Notes: generated from the sequence alone by a model not told the origin. Shown: positions 9,269-17,707, counted from the stretch's first letter. The stretch: 64,000 bases of DNA from Burkholderia sp. TSV86 (GCF_001522865.1 NZ_LOWB01000133.1:51708-115707), one strand, 5' to 3'. Program-made: numbers and translations.

Positions 9269-9991
9269 TTGATTCTGTTCAATTCATTTGTCCTGCTCTT
9301 TGCGACTTTCGTGCTCTACCGCAAGCGCCGTGGCGCGCGCGCCATCGCCATTGCGATCGCCACGCTCTTCTGGCTCATCGCATCCGGATGGCTCGCGGCG
9401 CCGCTTGTCGCACTCGCTGAATTGGGCGTGCGGCCAGTCGAGCATCCGACGATGACAGGCAACACCACGATCGTGATGCTAGGCGCAGGCATCGAGCAGC
9501 GCAACGGCGCTGCCGTCCCGACGCGCGACGCCCTCGCCCGCATCGCGAAAACGGCCGAACTCTATTCGGCATGCATACGAACGGCCTCGCACTGCACCGT
9601 GATCGTATCGGGAGGCGACCCGCAGCGGCCCGGCGTCAGCGAAGCCGCTACATACGCGCCCTATCTGCTCGCACGCGGCGTGGCAAACGGCGATCTGGTT
9701 CGCGAAGCGCGCAGCCACACCACATACGAAAACGCGCGCTTCACCGCTTCCATATTACGCGCTCAACATTACGACGCGCTGATCCTTGTTACGACGTCAT
9801 ACCAGATGCGGCGCGCGCTTCTGGACTTCGACCATTTCGGCATCGCGCCGCAGCCCGTCTACTCGAACCGGCGCGACGCGCAGCTCGGGTGGCTGCCGCG
9901 TTTCGACAATCTTGCCAATGCGGAGCAGGCACTGCACGAAATTCTCGGCATCGCGCAATTTTACGTGTATCGTCAACTTGGCTGGTTTTGA
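9269..9991 (+). CDS. YdcF/SanA/ElyC-like DUF218 membrane protein
   Basis: A 240-residue protein with one or two N-terminal membrane segments (about 1-45, ILFNSFVLLFATFVLY and IAIAIATLFWLIASGWLAAP) and a DUF218 domain: TIVMLGAGIEQRNG, CTVIVSGGDPQRPGVSEA, REARSHTTYENARFTASIL and ALILVTTSYQMRRALLDF. Family members (SanA, ElyC, YdcF) act at the envelope in barrier function or peptidoglycan/ECA metabolism; biochemistry is poorly known. The start is probably TTG 9269, as no ATG or GTG occurs upstream in frame near the domain. It appears monocistronic. Confidence 0.85.
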   Translation: MILFNSFVLLFATFVLYRKRRGARAIAIAIATLFWLIASGWLAAPLVALAELGVRPVEHPTMTGNTTIVMLGAGIEQRNGAAVPTRDALARIAKTAELYSACIRTASHCTVIVSGGDPQRPGVSEAATYAPYLLARGVANGDLVREARSHTTYENARFTASILRAQHYDALILVTTSYQMRRALLDFDHFGIAPQPVYSNRRDAQLGWLPRFDNLANAEQALHEILGIAQFYVYRQLGWF

Positions 9992-10244
9992 TCAGTGCTC
10001 GGCTGTCTTTCACACCCCAAATATCCTGCCCCGGCGAACCGCCCCGTCTCCGGCGCCTTTCTGGACAAGCGTATGGCGGCGGCATGGCGGGGCGAACGAC
10101 TGTTGCGCCCGATCCACGCGGCCGATCGCCGCGATGCAATCGAATGCACTGATCCGTCACTTTTGATAAACTCGGCTCACTCGATTGCAGACGCCAGACA
10201 AATCGGCAACACTCGGGTCCATCACCACTTAGCGGAGGTAAGCA

Positions 10245-10490
10245 ATGAAGAAAATGACCATGGCTATCCTGGTTTCGATGTCGGCTCTGGCTGGCGCGGC
10301 ATACGCTCAAGAAAGCACCGAAATCAAGACGATCACCGATCCGGCAAAAATCGCTGAAATCGAGCAGCGCGCGCAAGCGCTGCAACAACAGCAAGCCGCG
10401 CAGCAGTCGGCAGCCGAGGCGCAGCCGGCCCATGAGCACAAGCATCATGGCAAGAAGGGGCACCACAAGGCCGCGAAGAAAGCCCAGTAA
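10245..10490 (+). CDS. Small His/Lys-rich periplasmic protein
   Basis: An 81-residue protein with a classic signal peptide (MKKMTMAILVSMSALAGAAYA, cleavage after AYA). The mature 60 residues hold a Gln/Ala-rich helix (AEIEQRAQALQQQQAAQQ) and a tail rich in His and Lys (HEHKHHGKKGHHKAAKK). The His cluster could bind metal ions; that is inference. No family is recognised. GGAGG lies 6 bases before ATG 10245, and a strong terminator follows at 10517-10547, indicating a single-gene unit. Confidence 0.75.
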   Translation: MKKMTMAILVSMSALAGAAYAQESTEIKTITDPAKIAEIEQRAQALQQQQAAQQSAAEAQPAHEHKHHGKKGHHKAAKKAQ

Positions 10491-10516
10491 GTCCGGCGCA
10501 TCTCGCTGCACACAAG

Positions 10517-10547
10517 GCCGAATCCGGGTTGCCGGATTCGGCTTTTT
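10517..10547 (+). terminator. Intrinsic terminator
   Basis: GCCGAATCCGG pairs with CCGGATTCGGC (11 bp, 4-nt loop), followed by TTTTT. It ends the His-rich small protein gene. Confidence 0.88.
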
Positions 10548-10638
10548 CATTCGTGTGCCCCGATGAGCGCGCCGCGCGTTGTGCTAAAGTCGCGCACCGA
10601 ACTTTTCCACCCGTGCGCACCCCGGTGCGGAGGACTGA

Positions 10639-10896
10639 ATGAGCAACATCCAACTGGACATCGAATGGACTGACGCCGCAACCCGCAAAATCAAGCAATT
10701 GATGCCGCGCGGCTCCGACGAGGCGTTCCTCGCCCTGCCGCCGATCGAATGCCTGCCGATGGAGGGCGACGTGCTTTTCCTTGGCCCGCAAGGCAAGCAG
10801 CACCCGTTCATCGTCGCGGAACGGCAATATCACCATGACGGCGACGCCGACTGGACCATCATTCTGATTCTCGACGTCCCGAACGCCTCGCACTGA
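10639..10896 (+). CDS. Conserved hypothetical protein
   Basis: An 85-residue acidic cytosolic protein (MSNIQLDIEWTDAATRKIKQ to DWTIILILDVPNASH). It has no signal peptide or membrane segment and its mixed alpha/beta pattern matches no family I recognise. GGAGG 6 bases before ATG 10639 supports the start. It stands alone between the 10517 terminator and the convergent ncRNA candidate at 10933. Confidence 0.7.
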   Translation: MSNIQLDIEWTDAATRKIKQLMPRGSDEAFLALPPIECLPMEGDVLFLGPQGKQHPFIVAERQYHHDGDADWTIILILDVPNASH

Positions 10897-10932
10897 ATGC
10901 CGGCGTGTTCCCCCTCCATCGGCCAGCGCAGC

Positions 10933-10968
10933 AAAAAAAATAGCCCGCGCTTCATACGAAGCGCGGGC
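10933..10968 (-). terminator. Intrinsic terminator of the candidate sRNA
   Basis: On the minus strand GCCCGCGCTTC pairs with GAAGCGCGGGC, followed by TA and eight T residues. The T run is on the minus side only, so it serves the minus-strand transcript and not the plus-strand gene ending at 10896. Confidence 0.88.
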
Positions 10969-11148
10969 AAAACCGTCGCCCTACGAGGATAGGCGACGGG
11001 GCCACCGAGATCCGCGCAAACGCGGATCGTCGTTCAGACTGGGCAGCGCGCCAATTGCCGGCAGCCGCCCGATGCGTCGATATCCCATCAGGCAGGGGGT
11101 ATTCGAGGCTGAACCTCGCTGTATTCGAAACCCTCCCTGATTACTCCC
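10933..11148 (-). ncRNA. Candidate structured small RNA driven by a sigma-54 promoter
   Basis: About 216 nt on the minus strand lie between a sigma-54-type promoter (11159-11175) and an intrinsic terminator (10933-10968). The predicted RNA has several stems. ATCAGG with GGGT pairs with ACCC and CCTGAT (outer stem, about 11143 to 11086) enclosing CGAGG/CCTCG. GATCCGCG (11028-11021) pairs perfectly with CGCGGATC (11016-11009). CCGTCGCC (10999-10992) pairs with GGCGACGG (10980-10973). The only open frame across it lacks a ribosome-binding site and family resemblance. It does not match tmRNA, 4.5S, RNase P or 6S motifs as I know them. Boundaries are inferred from promoter spacing and the terminator. 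Confidence 0.6.
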
Positions 11149-11158
11149 GGAAATAGGG

Positions 11159-11175
11159 AGCAGTTTTCGTGCCAA
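11159..11175 (-). promoter_or_regulatory. Sigma-54 (-24/-12) promoter
   Basis: The minus strand reads TTGGCACG-AAAA-CTGCT, matching YTGGCACG-N4-TTGCW with a single mismatch in the -12 element. The invariant GG (plus 11173-11172) and GC (plus 11161-11160) are exactly 10 nt apart. A perfect IHF consensus lies 15 bp upstream. It is intergenic and oriented toward the structured RNA. Confidence 0.7.
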
Positions 11176-11190
11176 TCTGGAAATACTTTT

Positions 11191-11203
11191 TAAATATTTG
11201 ATT
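11191..11203 (-). promoter_or_regulatory. IHF-binding site upstream of the sigma-54 promoter
   Basis: The minus strand reads AATCAAATATTTA, a full match to the IHF consensus WATCAA-N4-TTR. It sits in an AT-rich tract (11181-11220) between the -24 element and a cluster of CGTTACG heptamers. This is the usual place for IHF bending at activator-dependent sigma-54 promoters. Confidence 0.6.
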
Positions 11204-11253
11204 TAAAAAGATTAATTATCCACGGCCTGCTGAAAGTATGATTTCGGCCTATC

Positions 11254-11279
11254 CGTTACGGGGGTGACGTTACGTAACG
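11254..11279. promoter_or_regulatory. CGTTACG heptamer cluster, possible enhancer
   Basis: Two direct copies of CGTTACG (11254-11260 and 11268-11274) occur with an overlapping inverted copy CGTAACG (11273-11279); the last two form the palindrome GTTACGTAAC. The cluster lies about 105-130 bp upstream of the inferred sRNA start, a typical position for a sigma-54 activator binding site. The activator is unknown. Confidence 0.4.
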
Positions 11280-11340
11280 CCGCCACTGGCCGACACACGG
11301 CCGGAAGCGTCGAATGCGCGACGCCCGCCGCCCGTCGGCG

Positions 11341-11366
11341 AAAAAAAAGCCCGCCAAAAGGCGGGC
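11341..11366 (-). terminator. Intrinsic terminator of bamC
   Basis: On the minus strand GCCCGCC-TTTT-GGCGGGC is followed by eight T residues, 42 bp beyond the bamC stop codon. Confidence 0.88.
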
Positions 11367-11407
11367 TTGGTGGTGCTTGATGCGGCGAATGCCGCGCGAT
11401 GCAGGCG

Positions 11408-12610
11408 TCAACGCATCTGACTGACCAGAAGCGACATGATCTGCCGCGCAGGCGCCGACGTATCGACCGCACCCTTGTCGTCGACAATCGCGACACGGGT
11501 TTGATCTTCGGCAAGCGCCTTCACGTTCACGAGATATTGCTTCGCCTTCTTTTCCTTCTTGCCATGGAAAAGCTGATTCCAGAAGCCCTGCTCCTCGGCG
11601 CTGAAATCCTTCGGATCGACGTAACGAACGTAGTACAGCCCCTTCGCCCGATCGCGGTCGTCGACCGTGAAATTCGCACGATCGAGCGCGATACCGATAC
11701 GTAGCCACGAGCGGTCATACGACTCGGGAAGCGTCAACTCTGACGGCACATCCGCCGCCGGTTCGCCCGGGCTGCGCGACGCCGACACGCTCGCAACATT
11801 CTGCGCAGCAATCGCCGCAGCAGCTGCCTTGCTCTTGTCGCTCGCGGATTTTGAATTGCTCGGTGCTGCATCGTCGACGATCGGCACGCCGCCGGCCTTC
11901 ACGCGCGCATCGTTTTGCGCAAGTACCGCCATCAGGCGCTTCAGGTATTCGGTTTCGAGGCCGGGATCATTAGGCTTCGGCTCCCATTTGCTCGAATCAT
12001 TGCCCGGCCCGGTAAGCGCCTCGCGCATCCCCTTCTGGCTGACGAATACATAAGTGCCGCCGTTCGGCGCGACGTCGAGACGCGTGCGGTACTTGTTGCG
12101 CTCCGCCGTCACATAGGAATTGCCCATCGCCTTCGAAATCACGCCGCGAATCAGACCGTCGTTGATCTGCGGGTGCGTTTCGTTCCAGTCCGTTTCCATC
12201 ACGCCCTTGTCGCGCTGCTCGACCACGAGCAGAAAACCCTGCTCTTGCCAGAACCGGCGAACCTGCGGCCAGATTTGGGCCGGCGTCTTGTCGTCGATCA
12301 CGAGCCAGCTTTCGGTGCCGTCACGTTGAATGTGCATCCCAGGTACGGCAGGCACGACCGTATCGGTCGCGGGCGCGGCCTGCTGGACTTGCTGCAGGCT
12401 CGAAAGCGAAGTTGCGCCCCCCTGCGGCGGCAGCGAACGCTGATCAGGCGTCTCGTCCAGCATATTGGGCGGCACCGCGAGCGACACCTCCTTCGATTTC
12501 GAGTCGCTCTTATAGTCGATTTTCGTAGGCGACGGCGAACTGCAACCGGCGACGAACGCGCCAGTCGCGAGCAATACCGCAAACCGCGTGGTAAGACGAA
12601 GATCAGTCAT
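11408..12610 (-). CDS. bamC: Outer-membrane assembly lipoprotein BamC
   Basis: BamC is a lipoprotein subunit of the BAM complex, which folds beta-barrel proteins into the outer membrane. The 400-residue protein has a lipoprotein signal peptide with lipobox FVAGC (Cys23). An unstructured segment follows, then two BamC helix-grip domains: about 100-225 (SWLVIDDKTPAQIWPQVRRF, VMETDWNETH) and about 290-395 (DRSWLRIGIALDRANFTVDD, GLYYVRYVDP). A linker rich in Ala, Ser and Lys joins them. Start ATG 12610. In many beta-proteobacteria dapA lies just upstream; here it does not. A hairpin (12636-12659) sits in the 5' leader. Confidence 0.93.
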   Translation of the reverse strand: MTDLRLTTRFAVLLATGAFVAGCSSPSPTKIDYKSDSKSKEVSLAVPPNMLDETPDQRSLPPQGGATSLSSLQQVQQAAPATDTVVPAVPGMHIQRDGTESWLVIDDKTPAQIWPQVRRFWQEQGFLLVVEQRDKGVMETDWNETHPQINDGLIRGVISKAMGNSYVTAERNKYRTRLDVAPNGGTYVFVSQKGMREALTGPGNDSSKWEPKPNDPGLETEYLKRLMAVLAQNDARVKAGGVPIVDDAAPSNSKSASDKSKAAAAAIAAQNVASVSASRSPGEPAADVPSELTLPESYDRSWLRIGIALDRANFTVDDRDRAKGLYYVRYVDPKDFSAEEQGFWNQLFHGKKEKKAKQYLVNVKALAEDQTRVAIVDDKGAVDTSAPARQIMSLLVSQMR

Positions 12611-12635
12611 GTTCAGGGAATCCTTCCGCTAGGTC

Positions 12636-12659
12636 ACTCACGGCGACTTTTCCGTGAGT
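12636..12659. other. Hairpin in bamC upstream region
   Basis: ACTCACGG (12636-12643) and CCGTGAGT (12652-12659) form a perfect 8-bp inverted repeat with an 8-nt loop, 26 bp before the bamC start codon. It could be a leader structure or an operator. No T run follows on the bamC strand. Confidence 0.4.
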
Positions 12660-12855
12660 CAACTTTCCATTTTACCGGTCCGGCGCAAGACCGTGCAAAA
12701 AGCAAACATCGGTATCGTCACGAACGGTGTTGAAGCGCCGATATGAGGCTCGCAAGAAACGGGCAGATGAATCCATGCCGCCAGATTGCCGTGAAAAAGC
12801 CGAAAATGCGCCCCCCTATCCCCGGCCGGCATTTCGTTGCCGTCGGAGAAACCTG

Positions 12856-13164
<309 letters not shown>

Positions 13165-13222
13165 AGTATAACAGACACTTTCTCTCAAGAGAACAGTTGA
13201 AGCGCAATTGCCGCGACATGAA

Positions 13223-15208
13223 TTACGCAATCGCTCCCGGATACGCAACCTCGACATGCGCGGGCAGTGGAACCGCCCGAGTCGTGCGCCACAAGTCGCC
13301 GTCAACCGACCAACCGCACTTCTCGAACAGATCGCGCGACAACAGATTCGCATCGGTATGCTTCGAAACCGCAACGGCGGCGGCATTGTCCCGCAACAAG
13401 GCTTCGGTCAGCAAAGAGACCATCGCGATTTCCACGTCCAGGCCGACCACGCGGCAACTCATCACCACTTGCTCGATGCGCTGCGCGGATGCGATGCCGA
13501 TCACCACGAGACCATATTCGGCATGCCGGTCGGCCACCTCGCCGACGAGCACCAGCCCGCTGTGGCAGATGTCGTCGAGTTCCTGCGCGCTCCAGCGGCG
13601 TCCGGTCGTATTGAACTGGTTGGTCTTGTTCAACAACTCGAGCGTTCGCGGAAAACGCGGATCGCTCTGCCCCGCGATTCGGCCGAATGCGGCCTTCAGA
13701 TTCAGCCTTGCCAGAAATTCCTCGCGCGACAGCGTCTTGCGCTCCGTCTCGCGCTGAATTTGCGATTTGATCATCTCCGTGCGCCGCGCGGATTCGGCGG
13801 TAATCGTCACGCCCTGCGTTTCGGCGCTCCACATCAGGATGCGCTTCCAGTAGTAGTGCGACGCATGCACCACGCGAAGATCGGGAATCGCCTCCTCGAC
13901 GGTTTCGCGCTCGCGCGGATTGTCGTCGACGAAGATCACGTTTCGCGGCAACAAATTCGCTTCTTGCATGGCCTCGTTGATGCTCTGCACCTTGTTGTTC
14001 CACGAGACTTTCAGGATCGCGAAATCCTCCAGAAGCAGCCGGCGCTGGAAGACGCGCGGCCAGATCGCCTTGATGCGGTCGAGATCGTTCTTGCTGACGA
14101 GCGCGAGAATCACGCCGCGCCTTCGCAGCGACAGCAACGCCTCCGCGATACCAAGCGGCCATCCTTCGACTGCGCTTTGATAATCGGGATTGTCGGCCTC
14201 TGCCAACACACCGCGCCAGAGGGTATCGTCGAGGTCGACACAGACCATCTTGACGCTGTCGATCGACCGGAGACTGCGATACATCGCCTCCGCCTCGAAC
14301 CACAGCCCACAAATGAATTCGCCCACCTGGTGTGAATAGTGGGCCGAAGGCGCAGGCACCCTGACGATGCGGTCCTGATCCAGCGTGAAATCATGGTCGC
14401 CGATGAAGCCGCCGTGCGCGTAATGCCAGAGGCTGTCGTCCTGAATGAAACGGCGCCCGTAAATGGACGCGAGATGATTCATATCCATCAAGTACAGATT
14501 CGGATGCTCGAACACCCGGCGCTCGATATGGCGGTTGATCTGTTCCATCAGATAAAGATTGCTCGTCGCATCCGAGCGGTGGAAGTGCCGGCCGTTCACG
14601 TTGTACTGCGGCGTCATGTAATTGACGACGAACGTCGGAATTTCGCGCGCCCAGCGCAGAATGCGCTCGATCCAGAAATCGATGATCTCGTAGGCCTCGT
14701 TGAGCAGCCTGTCGGTTGCCTGCTCGTCTGCATAGGGCGCGCGCAGCCATTCCGCGTAGCTTCCCTCCAACAGGACGCCGCGCAGCGGAATCTGCGCGAT
14801 ATGGAACGAGTAGGCGTCGAACGGATGAGGCAGCGTGTCCGGCATGTCGGAGGAGAACAACACGAGGTCGATCGGCGTCTCGATGCCATGCTTGCGCAGC
14901 GCCGGTATCCACGCCTCCATCAGACACGAACCCTGCAGCAGAACGCGGCCGAGCTTGGAATCGGTGCGGCGCAAATCCTGCGGTATCGTGTAGAAACGGT
15001 TGTTATGCCGCCTGTAGTCGGAAACGGCGGTGACAGGCATCGGCGTAAAGCTCATCGCGAATTCCGCTGAGTTCACGAGATGCTCGAGCAGCCGTTCCAA
15101 CGGAAAGCGGCTGCCCGTCCAATAATCGATCACTTCCCTGCTTTCGGGATCGCGCTTCAGAATAGCGCGGTAAGCGCTGAGCACTTCGGATTCGGTAATG
15201 CGGGCCAT
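13223..15208 (-). CDS. FkbH-like HAD-IIIC protein with N-terminal SGNH-like region
   Basis: A 661-residue protein. Residues about 320-480 form a HAD-superfamily subfamily IIIC domain with motif I VDLDDTLWRG, SKND and IFVDDNPRERETV. Residues about 500-640 resemble the GNAT-like C-terminal part of FkbH proteins (NKTNQFNTTGRRW). FkbH enzymes dephosphorylate 1,3-bisphosphoglycerate and load glyceryl units onto acyl-carrier proteins in polyketide pathways. Residues about 85-310 contain GSCLMEAW and look like the SGNH-type domain seen in some stand-alone FkbH proteins. There is no PKS, NRPS or ACP gene nearby, so the acceptor is unknown. Start ATG 15208. It is inserted between tRNA-Pro and merR/ihfA, beside a decayed gene. 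Confidence 0.85.
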   Translation of the reverse strand: MARITESEVLSAYRAILKRDPESREVIDYWTGSRFPLERLLEHLVNSAEFAMSFTPMPVTAVSDYRRHNNRFYTIPQDLRRTDSKLGRVLLQGSCLMEAWIPALRKHGIETPIDLVLFSSDMPDTLPHPFDAYSFHIAQIPLRGVLLEGSYAEWLRAPYADEQATDRLLNEAYEIIDFWIERILRWAREIPTFVVNYMTPQYNVNGRHFHRSDATSNLYLMEQINRHIERRVFEHPNLYLMDMNHLASIYGRRFIQDDSLWHYAHGGFIGDHDFTLDQDRIVRVPAPSAHYSHQVGEFICGLWFEAEAMYRSLRSIDSVKMVCVDLDDTLWRGVLAEADNPDYQSAVEGWPLGIAEALLSLRRRGVILALVSKNDLDRIKAIWPRVFQRRLLLEDFAILKVSWNNKVQSINEAMQEANLLPRNVIFVDDNPRERETVEEAIPDLRVVHASHYYWKRILMWSAETQGVTITAESARRTEMIKSQIQRETERKTLSREEFLARLNLKAAFGRIAGQSDPRFPRTLELLNKTNQFNTTGRRWSAQELDDICHSGLVLVGEVADRHAEYGLVVIGIASAQRIEQVVMSCRVVGLDVEIAMVSLLTEALLRDNAAAVAVSKHTDANLLSRDLFEKCGWSVDGDLWRTTRAVPLPAHVEVAYPGAIA

Positions 15209-15893
15209 GCTGCATCCTCGCTCTTGTTACGTTTCAATGAAACTGCTACGAGAGGTGCCGCCACTCACCGGGGAGAGATTATAAGGTTTCCGCGATACGT
15301 ACAACACGGCCGGCAGCGGCGTATCCCACTCTCCCGCTCGCATCCTGACTCGCCGGCATCCAACCACGGCCCCGTCCCGCGTCATACGCTACCGATATCG
15401 CATTCGACGTGGGATTTCAAAAATCCATTTATCAATTACAAGAAAAATGAAAGAGAAGCAAAACGCGATCATTAAGAAAAAGCGGCGTCTACTCTTTAGA
15501 TGGTAGAGAAAATGAATCGGCATCGAGTGCCGGGGCGGATAGTCATGATGTTAAAGCGTGCGTGCGGGAGAGGCATGCTTGCAAAACGACGTGTGAAGCA
15601 CCGGACGATGGCGCGCGCCGAGCCGCATGCCCAAGTCATACGCGCGAGTCGAGCTGCGATAGCCCCGCCCGCTAAACGCACGACGATGCGCACCGCATCG
15701 ACCGCGTGTTTAAGCTGCTTAGACAGAGTTCCGGCATGCTCCGCCGCGGTGCGTCCTTTGCGTAATGCAATACGACGCCCCCCCAACGTTTGGTGCTGCT
15801 CCTCTACCCCATCATTTCACACTTGCCGCACCGGACGGCCGATGCGCGCACCCGCGCGACGGCCGCCACGATAAATACAGGGAGACAGCAACC
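15209..15893. other. Gene-free, partly AT-rich stretch
   Basis: No supported gene. About 15410-15500 is markedly richer in A and T than the surroundings, as in acquired DNA. The frames open in the GC-rich remainder lack ribosome-binding sites and family resemblance. The FkbH gene promoter should lie near 15210-15300. Confidence 0.4.
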
Positions 15894-16776
15894 ATGCGCG
15901 CATCGGTCCAGCGCGTCGAGCGCACGCACGTCTTTCGCACCGCGCATCCGCCGCGCATGCTGCGCAACGCCGTTTCGGTTTCGCACGGATTCTACGTTCT
16001 TGCGCGGCAGCAGCGGCCGCACTCGCATTGTTTTAGCGCCGGATGCCGCCATCCGCGACGAGCGCCGGCAACGGCGCCCAAACCGCCACCACGCTCGAGC
16101 GCGCGAAAGCCGATCGCCTGGCGCGCGAGCAGCAAATCGCCCGCACCGTGCCGCCGCTCGCGTCCATCAAGCTCACCCAGCCGCGCCCGCTGACGTTACG
16201 CGACTCCGCCAAAGCGAAGCGCTGACGTTCGTGCGCGACATCGATTTGCGTATCGTCGGCGACATCGGCTTCTATGTGCATCGATTGTCGGCAACGCTCG
16301 TACCGACGCAGACCAGCGCGCCGGTCAGGCTCGACGATCCGACCAGCTTCGAGATTGACATGCATCGCGGCGCCGTCACGCTCGATGGCACCAAACTCAC
16401 CGCGCGGTTCAGCGGCTGCATCTTCGGCTACCGCGACACGCCGCTGCGTAAGCTGCACGTGTCGGCAGGCGACGGCGTCATCCATCTGCAGAGCGAAATG
16501 CAGCGCAACGGCTGGGTGCCGTTCTCGTTGACGAGCCGCCTCGACAACCCGCCCGCCCCGCTGCCGGCAAGCTATATGTAGTTCGAAAACGGCGATATGA
16601 AAATGCTCAACGTGCTCGAACTGAATGCGCACGCGCTGATCCGAAACTCGACGCAAGCGCGCGTGAGCTTTGATCTTTACGGCTATCGCGATCAAGTTCC
16701 ACCGGGTTCGGTGCAGATGGCGGCAGACGGCGCGCTGCTCGTCGACCTGGGCAGGAAAGTCCCGATCGCGCCGTAA
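15894..16776 (+). pseudogene. Multiply broken secreted-protein gene
   Basis: ATG 15894 has a strong ribosome-binding site (AGGGAG) and begins MRASVQRVERTHVFRTAHPP. The frame then shifts near 15985 to a signal-peptide-like CAAAAAALALF, which meets TAG at 16034. It continues as TLERAKADRLAREQQIARTV and shifts again near 16210 to FVRDIDLRIVGDIGFYVHRL. It is interrupted by TAG at 16579-16581 and ends as a coherent tail (VELNA-type region, DLGRKVPIAP) at TAA 16774. At least four lesions show a dead gene for a secreted or periplasmic protein of about 290 residues. Family unknown. Confidence 0.7.
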
Positions 16777-16823
16777 CCCTGGCGGCCGGTCAATCGTGCC
16801 AGGGACGGATCGGGTCGATTGAA

Positions 16824-17243
16824 TCAGCCGCCGCGCTTCAGACTTTCGATCACGTCGAGCAGCGCATTGCGCAACTGCGCGACATCAACCGTTTCACCCG
16901 CCGCCGGCGCATGGCGCACCGGCGACTCCGGCTGCGCCCCCGCCGCAGCCGAATCGCTCGCGCCACGCCCGCTGCCGACGGTGTCGAGGCGGTTGCGCGC
17001 CCCGTTGATCGTGAACCCTTGTTCGTACAGCAGTTCGCGAATCCGCCGAATCAGCAATACCTCGTGATGCTGATAATAGCGGCGATTTCCGCGCCGCTTC
17101 ACCGGACGCAACTGCGTAAACTCCTGCTCCCAATACCGAAGCACATGCGGCTTGACGCCGCACAATTCGCTCACTTCCCCGATCGTGAAATAGCGCTTCG
17201 CGGGAATCGGTGGCAACACGACTTTCTCAACCGTCGACGTCAT
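16824..17243 (-). CDS. MerR-family transcriptional regulator
   Basis: A 139-residue MerR-type regulator. The winged helix-turn-helix lies at about 17-85 (YFTIGEVSELCGVKPHVLRY, WEQEFTQLRP, RRYYQHHEVLLIRRIRELLY). A short Ala/Gly-rich linker and a C-terminal helix follow. It lacks the metal-binding cysteines of classical MerR. In beta-proteobacteria this gene sits directly downstream of ihfA, as here (59 bp gap), usually followed by tRNA-Pro; the FkbH region interrupts that here. Start ATG 17243. Regulon unknown. Confidence 0.9.
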   Translation of the reverse strand: MTSTVEKVVLPPIPAKRYFTIGEVSELCGVKPHVLRYWEQEFTQLRPVKRRGNRRYYQHHEVLLIRRIRELLYEQGFTINGARNRLDTVGSGRGASDSAAAGAQPESPVRHAPAAGETVDVAQLRNALLDVIESLKRGG

Positions 17244-17302
17244 CGTCAGTTAACCGTCGGTAAGGGCGCGCGGGCGCGTCGCGCGTGGGCGAAGCGCCGG
17301 TT

Positions 17303-17707
17303 TCAGCGCACGAGATTCGACTCGGCGCCGTTTTCGACGAGCGCCTTCAGCTTCTGGCTCGCATGAAAGGTCACGACGCGGCGTGCGGCGATCGGAATCG
17401 CTTCGCCCGTCTTCGGATTGCGTCCCGGCCGCTGCGGCTTGTCGCGGAGCTGAAAATTACCGAAGCCCGACAACTTCACGCTTTCGCCGTTTTCAAGCGC
17501 ATCGCGGATCACCTCGAAAAACGCCTCGACCATGTCCTTCGCTTCGCGCTTGTTGAGGCCGACGCTGTCGAACAGCAGTTCGGCCAGCTCGGCCTTCGTC
17601 AGCGTGGGCGTATCGCCCGGCGCCGACGACGCAGGCACGTCGCGGGTCATGGCGCTGCGTTGCGCCGTCAGAAGGGCTTCGAATTCACTCGAGTTCATGT
17701 CGTTCAT
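17303..17707 (-). CDS. ihfA: Integration host factor subunit alpha
   Basis: IHF-alpha pairs with IHF-beta to bend DNA at specific sites. The HU/IHF fold covers about residues 33-130 ([44 protein letters not shown] cut to its core motif GRNPKTGE, then [13 protein letters not shown]). A Burkholderia-type N-terminal extension precedes it. I chose ATG 17707 ([13 protein letters not shown], 134 residues). A longer form from GTG 17764 has a better ribosome-binding site (AGGA 6 bases upstream), and it would couple to pheT, whose stop lies 15 bp before. It may act at the IHF site near 11191. Confidence 0.93.
   Translation of the reverse strand: MNDMNSSEFEALLTAQRSAMTRDVPASSAPGDTPTLTKAELAELLFDSVGLNKREAKDMVEAFFEVIRDALENGESVKLSGFGNFQLRDKPQRPGRNPKTGEAIPIAARRVVTFHASQKLKALVENGAESNLVR

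Noticed and set aside
10933..11148. Identity as 6S RNA, tmRNA or another housekeeping RNA
   Set aside because: No long closing stem with central bubble, no tRNA-like ends, no SRP or RNase P signature; a sigma-54 promoter is not expected for those RNAs.
10981..11175. 64-residue minus-strand ORF within the structured RNA
   Set aside because: It begins inside the -24/-12 promoter element, upstream of the inferred transcription start, has no ribosome-binding site and ends in the hairpins.
15500..15874. Plus-strand ORF of 124 codons upstream of the pseudogene
   Set aside because: No ribosome-binding site, Arg/Ala-biased composition, no family resemblance.
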